From NCBI GenBank assembly GCA_002238555.1, contig MPMO01000017.1, forward strand, positions 1-64,000: DNA of 64,000 nt. Direction: 5' to 3'. Source of the DNA: Caldilineaceae bacterium bin34 (lineage in GTDB: Bacteria > Chloroflexota > Anaerolineae > Caldilineales > Caldilineaceae). Position 1 is the stretch's first letter. Each line of letters starts with the position of its first letter. Below are positions 26,901 through 33,840 of the stretch, one piece after another. The notes under the pieces were generated by a model that was not told where the DNA came from, made no database searches, and saw nothing but the letters and a program-made list of their open reading frames with translations. The translations under genes and the position numbers were made by a program.

Positions 26901-28188
26901 CGGCCTGGTGCAGCGGGGTCGCACCACCCTCATACGCGATGTTGGGGTCTGCCCCGCCCGCCAACAGGGCTTCGAAGATGGGAGACCCGATCTCCGCCAA
27001 GTGCAGAACCGTCCGGCCCTGCCCATCCCGAACGTTGGGATCGGCACCCGCCTTCAGCAGCATCTTGACTACGTCCACAGCCCCTGTGGGCACAGCCAAG
27101 TGCAGAGGTGTCTTGCCTTTGTCCTGAAGGTTGGGGTTGGCACCGGATGCCAGCAGCCTTGAGACTTCGTTCAAGGCCCCCTTGGACACGGCCAGGAGCA
27201 ATGGAGTTGCATCACCCTCCAACCTAACCTTCTCATCCTTTGCAATGGGAATTGCCGGGTCTAACAACGCCGATTTGAATTCCGTAGCGGACTGCGGTCG
27301 CTTCTCGACTCTGACTTGAAGGGCCTTTTGAATGGCGTCGCCCATCAAGCCGCGCAACTTGATGGGAAATCTAAGCTCATCATGGGAGTTTTGTAGACGA
27401 TCCATGAAGGACGGCGGTACGGTACCAGTCAGCGCGTAGTACAGGGTTCCCCCAAGACAAAAAATATCCGTATAGGGACCAAATTGAGCATGGGAGCCGA
27501 ACATTTCAGGTGCAGCATAGTCCTTCTTCAGGATACGTGTGTGCCTCACTGTTTGTCCCAGGGCAAAGAGGCGGGCCGAACCAAAGTCGATCAGGACCAT
27601 GCGCCCGTCGACGGTCAGCATGATGTTGTCCGGCGAGATATCCCGGTGCAGCAGCGATTGCATGTGCACCTCGGTTAGGGCATCGCAGGCAGCCATAGCG
27701 ATCCGGTACACGTCATGCGGAGGCAGGGGTCCTTGCGCTTCGATTCGCTCCTGCAGCGATTGCCCCTCCAAGTACTCCATGACAATATAGGCCGTGTTGT
27801 TTTCCAGGAACGCGTCATGAACTCCCACAATGTGCGGAGAATCGAGACGGGAGATGACGCGCGCCTCCTCCAGCACGCGCTCCTTCTCCAAGTGGAAATC
27901 CCGTTGCTGGCTGTCAGGCACCGAAATGGTGGCGCCGTGGCGCATCGCTCTTTCCGGAAACAGTTCCTTGATGGCGACCGTGCGCTGCAGGTGTCGGTGC
28001 GTGCCCAGATAGGTAATGCCAAAGCCGCCTTCCCCCAGGACCCGGCCCAGGGTGAACCTTCCGTTCTGCAGGCGGGTGCCTGCAGGCAAATTGCGGGCCG
28101 GGGCCGCGGGAGGTGCCCCGCAGGTGGCACACGGTCCCGCACTGTCGGAGCGCGGGCTGTTGCAAATGGAACAGATGGTGGAACTCAT
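23977..28188 (-). CDS. Serine/threonine kinase with zinc ribbon and about 32 ankyrin repeats
   Basis: A 1403-residue protein, the largest in the kinase array. The zinc ribbon (Cys6, 9, 20, 23) and kinase domain match the neighbours, with GEGGFG at 52-57, Lys74 and DFGSAR at 201. The catalytic loop, however, reads HRDISPDNIM, with serine where Ser/Thr kinases have lysine. From about residue 335 come roughly 32 ankyrin repeats, mostly alternating 31- and 33-residue units (for example TPLHLAGLGSPIFNALLAAG and TPLHVAVSEGLVDTVGVLLE). Between repeats 12 and 13 lies a hydrophobic run (WVATKIAVVLALIAVVLAFV), a likely membrane segment. Start at ATG 28188, as in its paralogues. Confidence 0.9.
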   Translation of the reverse strand: MSSTICSICNSPRSDSAGPCATCGAPPAAPARNLPAGTRLQNGRFTLGRVLGEGGFGITYLGTHRHLQRTVAIKELFPERAMRHGATISVPDSQQRDFHLEKERVLEEARVISRLDSPHIVGVHDAFLENNTAYIVMEYLEGQSLQERIEAQGPLPPHDVYRIAMAACDALTEVHMQSLLHRDISPDNIMLTVDGRMVLIDFGSARLFALGQTVRHTRILKKDYAAPEMFGSHAQFGPYTDIFCLGGTLYYALTGTVPPSFMDRLQNSHDELRFPIKLRGLMGDAIQKALQVRVEKRPQSATEFKSALLDPAIPIAKDEKVRLEGDATPLLLAVSKGALNEVSRLLASGANPNLQDKGKTPLHLAVPTGAVDVVKMLLKAGADPNVRDGQGRTVLHLAEIGSPIFEALLAGGADPNIAYEGGATPLHQAVSKGIVDAVGALLKAGADPNVRDGQGRTVLHLAEIGSPIFEALLAGGADPNIAYEGGATPLHRAVSKGIVDAVGALLKAGADPNVRDGQGRTVLHLAEIGSLIFEVLLAGGADPNIAYEGGVTPLHRAVSEGIVDAVGVLLEAGADPNVRDGQGRTVLYLAEIGSPIFIAYEGGATPLHWAVSEGIVDAVGALLKAGADPCVRDGQGAMPLHLAVSTGGVDVVKMLLKAGADPNVRDGQGRTVLHLAETGSPIFEVLLAGGADRNQVYANGGYWVATKIAVVLALIAVVLAFVLATIWDVTPLRLAVSWNATHGVQALLRTGTNPNRQNVRGATSLHLAVAKGHLDSVSVLLESGADPNVQDGQGQMPLHMAGLGSPIFNALLAAGADPDIVYASGDAPLHVAVSEGLVDTVRVLLEAGADPNVQDGEGQTPLHLAELGFPIFNALLAAGAVYASGDAPLHVAVSEGLVDTVGVLLEAGAEPNIQDGQGQMPLHLAELGSPIFNALLAAGADPDIVYASGNAPLHVAVSEGLVDTVGVLLEAGVEPNVQNGEGRTPLHLAELGSPIFNALLAAGADPNIVYTSGGTPLHVAVSEGLVDTVGVLLEAGAEPNVQDGEGQTPLHMAGLGAPIFNALLAAGADPDIVYASGGTPLHVAVSEGLVDTVGTLLESGADPDAQDGEGQTPLHLAGLGSPSFNALLAAGADPNIVYASGDTPLHVVAVSEGLVDTVRALLVAGAEPNVQDGKGRTPLHLAGLGSPIFNALLAAGADPDIVYASGDTPLHVAVAEGLVDTIRVLLVAGAEPNVQDGKGRMPLHLAGLGSPIFNALLAAGADPDIVYASGNTPLHVAVAEGLVDTIRVLLEAGANLNVCNKDCNTPLHLAVSGRDLDLVDYLLKEGANPNVRNSHGNTPLHEAVRLNQNRIRRMFGNIQVQFADLLVKGGANPCIRNNHGATPLEMTEVSSTKKWLTDLPAGC
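24200..27230 (-). repeat. Tandem ankyrin-coding DNA repeats, period about 192 bp
   Basis: The ankyrin region is built of about 192-base double units (one 31-residue plus one 33-residue ankyrin). There are two subfamilies: 24300-25840, with the motif SPIFNALLAAGADPDIVYAS, and 26110-27110, with SPIFEALLAGGADPNIAYEG. Units within a subfamily are nearly identical, so expansion by unequal crossing-over or slippage is recent and copy number probably varies. Two units are shortened (at about 25540 and 26390), each losing about 5-7 codons without breaking the frame. Confidence 0.85.
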
Positions 28189-28356
28189 GGGGTTAGTTCC
28201 CTGCGGCAAGGATAGCAAGACTGCCCGGTTCCACTTGTCCCGGCATGTGACGGGCAAGTGGATGGCACTGGGTTAAGGAAGGCCAGAGGCTCAACTTTCC
28301 GTCTGACGTTCCAGCTTCCTGCTCACAGTCCAGCGGTGCCCGTCGTGTGGAGCGAA

Positions 28357-28572
28357 TCAGCGTATGGGGACACTGAAGACATCGCCGTGGGTCTGCACGA
28401 AGGCACTGTGGACCCAGCCGGTGACGGTGCTGCTCAAGCGGATCTGGTACCAGGTGGTCGTGGCGGCGTTCTTGCCCAGGATGTCGTAGCGGGTGGCGGA
28501 GCCGGCAGGAATGATGCCCAACCTGCGATGGTTGGTACCCGATCCCGCGCGCACGTTGAGACCAGTTGTGAC
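28357..28572 (-). pseudogene. Relict C-terminal SH3 repeat of a kinase gene
   Basis: The minus strand encodes TTGLNVRAGSGTNHRRLGII, then PAGSATRYDILGKNAA and TTWYQIRLSSTVTGWVHSAF, ending SVPIR and stop. This is a full bacterial SH3 repeat like those in the kinase at 30112-31950. It is separated from a kinase start (28666-28821) by an IS110 tail, so the kinase domain has been deleted. Confidence 0.8.
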
Positions 28573-28639
28573 GGTGGCCCGCCGAGGGACACCTTGGTTG
28601 CCACAGGAGGAGTGGCAATCTGAACCTTCAATAGCTTGA
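28573..28639 (+). pseudogene. IS110-family transposase tail
   Basis: The plus strand reads ARRGTPWLPQEEWQSEPSIA and stop, identical to the end of the IS110 remnant at 23596-23790 and part of an 85-base inverted repeat between the two places. It sits exactly where the kinase domain of the relict gene is missing. Confidence 0.65.
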
Positions 28640-28665
28640 CTTCCAACACAGATACTGTGTTGCTG

Positions 28666-28821
28666 TCAGAGGATCCGTCCCAGGGAAAACTTCCTGTTCT
28701 GCAGGTGGGTGCCCGCAGGCAAACTGCGACTTCCCGCCACCGGGAGCGCTCCGCAGACGGCACACAGCCCCGCGCAGTCGGTGTGCGGGCTGTTGCAGAA
28801 GGCACAGATGGTGGAACTCAT
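28666..28821 (-). pseudogene. Relict start of a zinc-ribbon kinase gene
   Basis: Starting at ATG 28821, 51 codons match the N-terminus of the array kinases: MSSTICAFCNSPHTDCAGLC then AVCG, LPAGTHLQNRKFSLGRIL and stop. The zinc ribbon cysteines are intact, but the frame ends just before the glycine-rich loop. The gene lost its kinase domain to an IS110-associated deletion. Confidence 0.8.
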
Positions 28822-28897
28822 GAGCCCATGTCAACGAAACTGAAAACGTTCCTGACTTCCGGATTCCCGTCGTGTGGAGCGAATTAGTGTATGGGAA

Positions 28898-30138
28898 CCA
28901 GGGTAATCGCATTATGAATTGGGGAGATGGGGATGGGGCATAACCGGGGTTGTCGCCTCCCACCCCGGAGTTCCCCCTCATGCCCCCCTGCGCCGCCGTG
29001 CCCCTGGTGGACTTCCTCGACGACCTGGAAGATCCCCGCGTGGAACGGGCCCGGCTGCCTTCGCGGCACGACATCCTGGTCACGACCATCCCGGCCGTGA
29101 TTTGCGGTGCCGACAGCTGGACGGATGTGGAACTCTTCGGGCGCAGCAAGCAGGCCTGGCTGGCCACCTTCCTGGCCCTGCCGCACGGCATCCCCTCGCA
29201 CGACACCTAGGGTCGGGGCTTTCCCTGCCGGCTCCGGAGGCGTTGGAACGCGGTTGCAGCCGCTGGGTGCCGTCACTGGCCTCCCTGCTGCCGGGCGAGG
29301 TGGTCGCCAGCGACGGCAAGACCGCACGCCGCTCCCATGATCGCTGGCTGGGGGTGCCCGCGCGGCACGTGGTCAGCGCCTGGGCGGCGGAGGCCCAGCC
29401 GGTCCTGGGTCGGCGCCAGACCGACACCCAGTCCAACGCGATCACGGCCATCCCCCGGCTGCTGGCACTGGGGGAGCTGAAGGGCTGCCTCGTGACGATT
29501 GATCGGGTACCCCCTGGGTGGGGCGGCCAGACCGCGATCGCCGCCGACCTTCGCGCCCGCGGGGCGGACTATGTCCTGTCCCTCAAGCCGCACCTGCACG
29601 CGGCCGTGGTGGAGATGTTCGCCCACGAACCGTCGCAGGCCTGCGACGGCTGTCCCCACACCTTCACCGAGACGGTAGGCAAGGGCCACGGCCGCATCGA
29701 GACCCGCCGTCGCTGGGCGATCGATGCCCCGGACCACCGGCGCCATGTCGATCCCAACAGTCCTGGCCCGGCCTCCGCAGCCTGGTCAGGGTCGAGGCGC
29801 AACGGTGCCTGGAAGGCCGCACGACCACCGAAACCCGCTACTTCATCTCCAGCCTGCCGGCCCGGGATACGCGCGGGCCGCGGGCCGTGCGCCGTCACTG
29901 GCGGGGACCCTCCGGGGGCGAGAACTCGCTGCACTGGGTCCTGGACATCGCCTTCCGCGAGGACAAAAGCCGCATCCGCACCGGCCACGCCGCCCACAAC
30001 ATGGCCCTGCTGCGCCGTCTGGCCCTCAATCTATTGCGCGGCAGGTCCGGGGTGGTTTGGCTGCCCGGCGCAAACAGGCGGGATGGGACCATCGATACCC
30101 CCGGGAACTACTCACCCAATAAAATGCGATTGCCCTGG
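28898..30138 (+). mobile_element. ISAs1-family insertion sequence with 8-bp target duplication
   Basis: The element is 1241 bp. The left end CCAGGGTAATCGCATTATG and the right end read inward, CCAGGGCAATCGCATTTTA, are inverted repeats. TATGGGAA flanks it on both sides (28890-28897 and 30139-30146), an 8-bp target duplication usual for ISAs1. Removing the element and one duplication restores a continuous kinase-SH3 gene end (VPIH, stop) on the minus strand. So the insertion hit the last codons of the downstream-lying kinase gene. Confidence 0.9.
28980..30122 (+). pseudogene. ISAs1 transposase, inactivated
   Basis: The start at ATG 28980 gives a proper N-terminus (VICGADSWTDVELFGRSKQA, LPHGIPSHDT) and then an in-frame TAG at 29208. 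The reading continues in a second frame (ALERGCSRWVPSLASLL, VVASDGKTARRSHDR, VVSAWAAEAQPVLG), shifts at about 29760 to a third (GLRSLVRVEAQRCLEGRTTT, ENSLHWVLDIAFREDKSRIR) and again near the end (KQAGWDHRYPRELLTQ). A four-residue insertion interrupts VTID. With at least one stop and three shifts it cannot make transposase, though the ends are still good. Confidence 0.9.
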
Positions 30139-31950
30139 TATGGGAACACTGCTGATATCGCCGTGGATCTGCACGAAGTAGTTGGCGACGACCCAGCCGG
30201 TGACGGTATTGCTGTACTGGATCTGCCACCAGGTTGGAAATACGGCATCCTTGCCCAGGATGTCGTAGCGGGTGGTGGATCCGCGGGGGGCGGTACCCAC
30301 GATGCTGTGGGTCGCGCCCGGCCCCGAGCGCACCTTGAGGCCGGTTGCAGTGGTGGCCTTGAGGCTCAATTGCGGTCCGGAGGCAGGGGCGGGGGCAGGG
30401 CGGCAGGTCACGGCCAACCCGGAGAGGTCGCCACGAGTCTGTACGAAGGCTCTGTAGACCCAGCCGGCGACCGTACTGCTCAAGCGGATTTGGTACCAGG
30501 TGGGCTTGGCGGCATTCTTGCCCAGGATGTCGTAGCGGGTGGTGGATCCGCGGGGGATGGTACCCACAATGCTGTGGGCCATACCGGGCCCCGAGCGCAC
30601 GTTGAGGCCGGTTGCGGTGGTGGCCTTGAGGCTCAAGCTCAATTGCGATCCGGAGGCAGGGGCGCGATGGCGCGTCCCACGGTGCCGCCGCTTGCGACTC
30701 AAGCTCAATTGCGGTCCGGAGGCAGAGGCAGGAGCAGGGCAGGTCACGGCCAACCCGGAGAGGTCGCCACGGGTCTGCACGAAGGCTCTGTAGACCCAGC
30801 CGGCAACCGTACTGCTCAAGCGGATTTGGTACCAGGTGGGCTTGGCGGCATTCTTGCCCAGGATGTCGTAGCGGGTGGTGGATCCGCGGGGGACGATACC
30901 CACAATGCTGTGGGCCGCGCCCGGCCCCGAGCGCACCTTGAGGCCGATTGCGGTGGTGGCCTTGAGGCTCAGCTGGGGCGGATCCGAAGCTGTTTGTTCC
31001 GTGGGCCGCGGCACCGCAATCCCCGCACAGACCGCCTTGAAGTCGGCGGCGGACTGCGGACGATCCTCAACAGCAATCTGCAGGGCCTGGCGAATGGCGG
31101 CGGCCAGGCGGTCCGGGGCCACCTCGGAGAAGTCAAGGTCCGGCCCCGCCCCCTGCAGCCGGTCCATGACGGCAGACGGCAGGCGGCCGGTCAAGGCGTG
31201 GTACAGAGTTCCGCCCAGGCAGAACAGGTCCGTGTAGGGCCCGAAACGCGCCTGGGTGCTGTACATTTCCGGGGCCGCGTAGTCCATGGTCAGAATCCGC
31301 GTGTGGCGGACCGTCTGTCCATGATTGAAGGATCGAGCCGAGCCGAAGTCCACCAGGACGACGCGTTCATCGCGGGTCAGCATGATGTTGGCAGGTTTGA
31401 TGTCCCGGTGCAACAGATCCTGCCTGTGTACCTCTGCCAAGGCATCACAGGCGGCCATGGCAATCCGGCGCACATCATCTGAGGGCAGGGAACCCACAGT
31501 ATCGATTCGCTCTTGCAGCGATTCCCCCTCCAGGTACTCCATGACGATGTAGGCCGTGTTGTTTTCCAGGAACGCGTCCTGCACCTCCACAATGTGCGGG
31601 GAATCGAGACGAGTGAGGGCGCGCGCCTCCTCAAGTACCCGCTCTTTCTCCATGTGGAAATCCCGTTGCTGGCTGTCGGGCACCGAAACGGTGGTGCCGT
31701 GGCGAATCGCCCTCTCCGGAAACAGTTCCTTGATAGCGACCGTGCGCCGCAGGTACCGGTGCGCACCCAGGTAGGTAATGCCAAAACCACCTTCCCCCAA
31801 GACCCGGCCCAAGGTAAACTTCCCGTTTTGCAGGTGGGTACCCACAGGCAAACTGCGATTCCCTGCCGCAGGGGGCGCTCCGCAGACGGTACACGGTCCT
31901 GCAGTGTCGGAGCGCGGGCTGTTGCAGATGGCACAGATGTCGGGTGGCAT
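30112..31950 (-). CDS. Serine/threonine kinase with zinc ribbon and three bacterial SH3 repeats
   Basis: A 612-residue protein. The zinc ribbon has Cys6, 9, 20 and 23; the kinase domain has GEGGFG at 52-57, Lys74, HRDIKPANIM and DFGSAR, all intact. Three SH3_3-type repeats follow (about 345-420, 450-530, 535-605), each with GL(K/N)VRSGPG, RGSTTRYDILGK(N/D)A and TWYQIRLSSTVAGWV; such domains bind peptidoglycan or peptides. No clear membrane segment is seen. The last eight residues, PGQSHFIG, come from the inserted ISAs1 end; before insertion the protein ended VPIH. It lies 65 bases downstream of the vWA-FHA gene and is probably in the same operon. Confidence 0.9.
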   Translation of the reverse strand: MPPDICAICNSPRSDTAGPCTVCGAPPAAGNRSLPVGTHLQNGKFTLGRVLGEGGFGITYLGAHRYLRRTVAIKELFPERAIRHGTTVSVPDSQQRDFHMEKERVLEEARALTRLDSPHIVEVQDAFLENNTAYIVMEYLEGESLQERIDTVGSLPSDDVRRIAMAACDALAEVHRQDLLHRDIKPANIMLTRDERVVLVDFGSARSFNHGQTVRHTRILTMDYAAPEMYSTQARFGPYTDLFCLGGTLYHALTGRLPSAVMDRLQGAGPDLDFSEVAPDRLAAAIRQALQIAVEDRPQSAADFKAVCAGIAVPRPTEQTASDPPQLSLKATTAIGLKVRSGPGAAHSIVGIVPRGSTTRYDILGKNAAKPTWYQIRLSSTVAGWVYRAFVQTRGDLSGLAVTCPAPASASGPQLSLSRKRRHRGTRHRAPASGSQLSLSLKATTATGLNVRSGPGMAHSIVGTIPRGSTTRYDILGKNAAKPTWYQIRLSSTVAGWVYRAFVQTRGDLSGLAVTCRPAPAPASGPQLSLKATTATGLKVRSGPGATHSIVGTAPRGSTTRYDILGKDAVFPTWWQIQYSNTVTGWVVANYFVQIHGDISSVPIPGQSHFIG

Positions 31951-32014
31951 GGGCTTGCTTCCCTACGCTAAGTCCGAGTCCGTAGCACGGACCGATCCGC
32001 CTGACCGGGTCCGA

Positions 32015-33835
32015 TCAGGCATCAAACAACTTGACCAGGCCGAGTTCAACGGTACCCAACATGACGAAGTCGCCCTGTTTCAGGGACTGACCGTCCCGGG
32101 GCAAGGCGACATCGTTCACGGATACGAAACCGTCACCCAAGGTCGTCAACTTCAGATCCTGCCGGCTGAACTCAAGCACAGCATGTCGACCTTCGACCGA
32201 AGAGTCCCGAATCACAATGTCGCACGCTTCATCGCTGCCCAACAGGATGCGGTCCTGCATCGGCAGTTCGAATTCCTCGTCATCCCCGACCAGCGCCCAC
32301 CGGTCGGCCTGGCTGACGGTGCCGGGGCTCTCCCGGCTCTGGAACACGAACTCGGTGTTGCCGAAACGGATGGAAGAGCCGTCTGCCAGATGAACCCGAT
32401 CGGTCACCGCCTGTCCATCAACGGTTACGGCACCGACCGCTTCGCGGGAGACAGGGGCAAAGTGCCAGGTGTCCTGTGCAAGCTCAAAGTGCCCTACGCG
32501 GTCCCCAATGTCCGTCTCCTGATTCAGGTTGATGTCGTTGTTGCCGGAACGTCCCACCGAAACCGGCGACTTGGCCAAAATGTATTGCTTGCCTTCATAA
32601 AAGCCTTTGGAGAGACCCAACAGCCAAGTGTCCTTCAGCAGTTCCTGACCGACCTTGATGGCCACGCCAATCGCGAGCCCCAGGATGGCGAAACCCACCA
32701 GGCGCGAGAACAGGGCTTGCAGTTCTCCGCCCGTGGAATCCAAGCTGACATTGCGGAAGAACAGGGCAAAAACGATGCCGCCCACCAAACCGCCGATCGA
32801 TCCGAAAACGGCACCCCGCCGCGACTTGGGCGGAAAACGCAACAATGAACGCAGCCCGGTAAATTGATCCCCTGCCAGATCCGTCAGTCCCAGCGCAGCA
32901 CCGCACGACAGTCCCACCAGTCCCCAGGTAACAATCCCCAGGCGGAGTACATACTCGCCTACCAAACCGCCCATGTAACCTGCAACACCGCCGGCCACGG
33001 GCAACCACCACATGTCCCGCCACCAGTTGCCGCGCAGGCCCCACATGTTTTCGGTTGCCAACATTGCGGCTGCCAGGAACAGCGAGACCACGAATACGAC
33101 CGTGAGGCCTTGGGACGTCGTCGCGGTACCAAACGAGCTTGCGGCAATGACCTGTGCCGCTCTGTCAAAAGCACTGGCAAAGTCTCCCAGTCGGGTGGTA
33201 AAGACGTTGTCGGGATGCCCGGTCAGTTGCTCCAGGTATCCATAGTTGGCTCCGGCAGTCCCGATGGCCACGATCACCGTGCCGTGTCCCCTCATCTCGG
33301 CAGCCAACCGTTGCGTCGGATCCGGTCTGTTGGGCATGCCGTCCGTAAACAGCATTACGGCATTGCGCGAGGAATCAATGCTGTCGAATGCATCCTGCGC
33401 CTTTTGCAAGCCAAGCAGCATTGCAGTCCCGCCAACCGCCTCCAACCCCCTCAGCTCCGGAATCAGAGGGTCGGCAGGCTTCTCCTTCGCTAGAATGGGG
33501 TGGACAATGGATGCGTAGGTATTGAACGGAATCACGGCAACATGCGTGTTTGACCGATCCCAGGTCTCCAGAAACCGGATGGATGCGTCCCGCACCTCCG
33601 CGATGGGTTCTCCTTCCATACTGCCGGAGGTGTCGATCAGCAACGCAATGACCAGCGGGTCGTTGGGATCCACCTCCACCGGTGGAGGCTGCATCGCCTG
33701 CACAAAGATCTCCGCGACCAGAATGGCCACGATGCAAGTCACCGTCCCCACGGCAGCGTAGGGAACATAGGCCCGCAAGTCCGAGTTCCGCAGCCGGATT
33801 GCCAACGCACCGATTCGGGCGGGGAGCGAAACCAC
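32015..33835 (-). CDS. Membrane von Willebrand A protein with two FHA domains
   Basis: A 606-residue protein. A membrane segment at about 25-48 is followed by a vWA domain with a complete metal site: DTSGSM at about 68, VGGTAM, and FTDGMP. Four to five further membrane segments occupy about 240-395 (including LTVVFVVSLFLAAAMLA). The cytoplasmic end has two FHA folds: SVGRSGNNDINL at about 430 and LLGSDEACDIVIRDSSVEGR then HAVLEF at about 540. FHA domains bind phosphothreonine, so it can read the kinases encoded alongside. The GTG start lies 5 bases after the PP2C stop, implying coupling. Confidence 0.85.
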   Translation of the reverse strand: MVSLPARIGALAIRLRNSDLRAYVPYAAVGTVTCIVAILVAEIFVQAMQPPPVEVDPNDPLVIALLIDTSGSMEGEPIAEVRDASIRFLETWDRSNTHVAVIPFNTYASIVHPILAKEKPADPLIPELRGLEAVGGTAMLLGLQKAQDAFDSIDSSRNAVMLFTDGMPNRPDPTQRLAAEMRGHGTVIVAIGTAGANYGYLEQLTGHPDNVFTTRLGDFASAFDRAAQVIAASSFGTATTSQGLTVVFVVSLFLAAAMLATENMWGLRGNWWRDMWWLPVAGGVAGYMGGLVGEYVLRLGIVTWGLVGLSCGAALGLTDLAGDQFTGLRSLLRFPPKSRRGAVFGSIGGLVGGIVFALFFRNVSLDSTGGELQALFSRLVGFAILGLAIGVAIKVGQELLKDTWLLGLSKGFYEGKQYILAKSPVSVGRSGNNDINLNQETDIGDRVGHFELAQDTWHFAPVSREAVGAVTVDGQAVTDRVHLADGSSIRFGNTEFVFQSRESPGTVSQADRWALVGDDEEFELPMQDRILLGSDEACDIVIRDSSVEGRHAVLEFSRQDLKLTTLGDGFVSVNDVALPRDGQSLKQGDFVMLGTVELGLVKLFDA

Positions 33836-33840
33836 TTGAT

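Noticed and set aside
24200..27230. Possible CRISPR array because of regular spacing
   Set aside because: The repeats are long, contiguous and translate into ankyrin units; there are no unique spacers.
29518..31482. A 654-codon plus-strand frame across the IS and kinase
   Set aside because: Only its first part is transposase sequence; the rest is antisense of the SH3 kinase gene.
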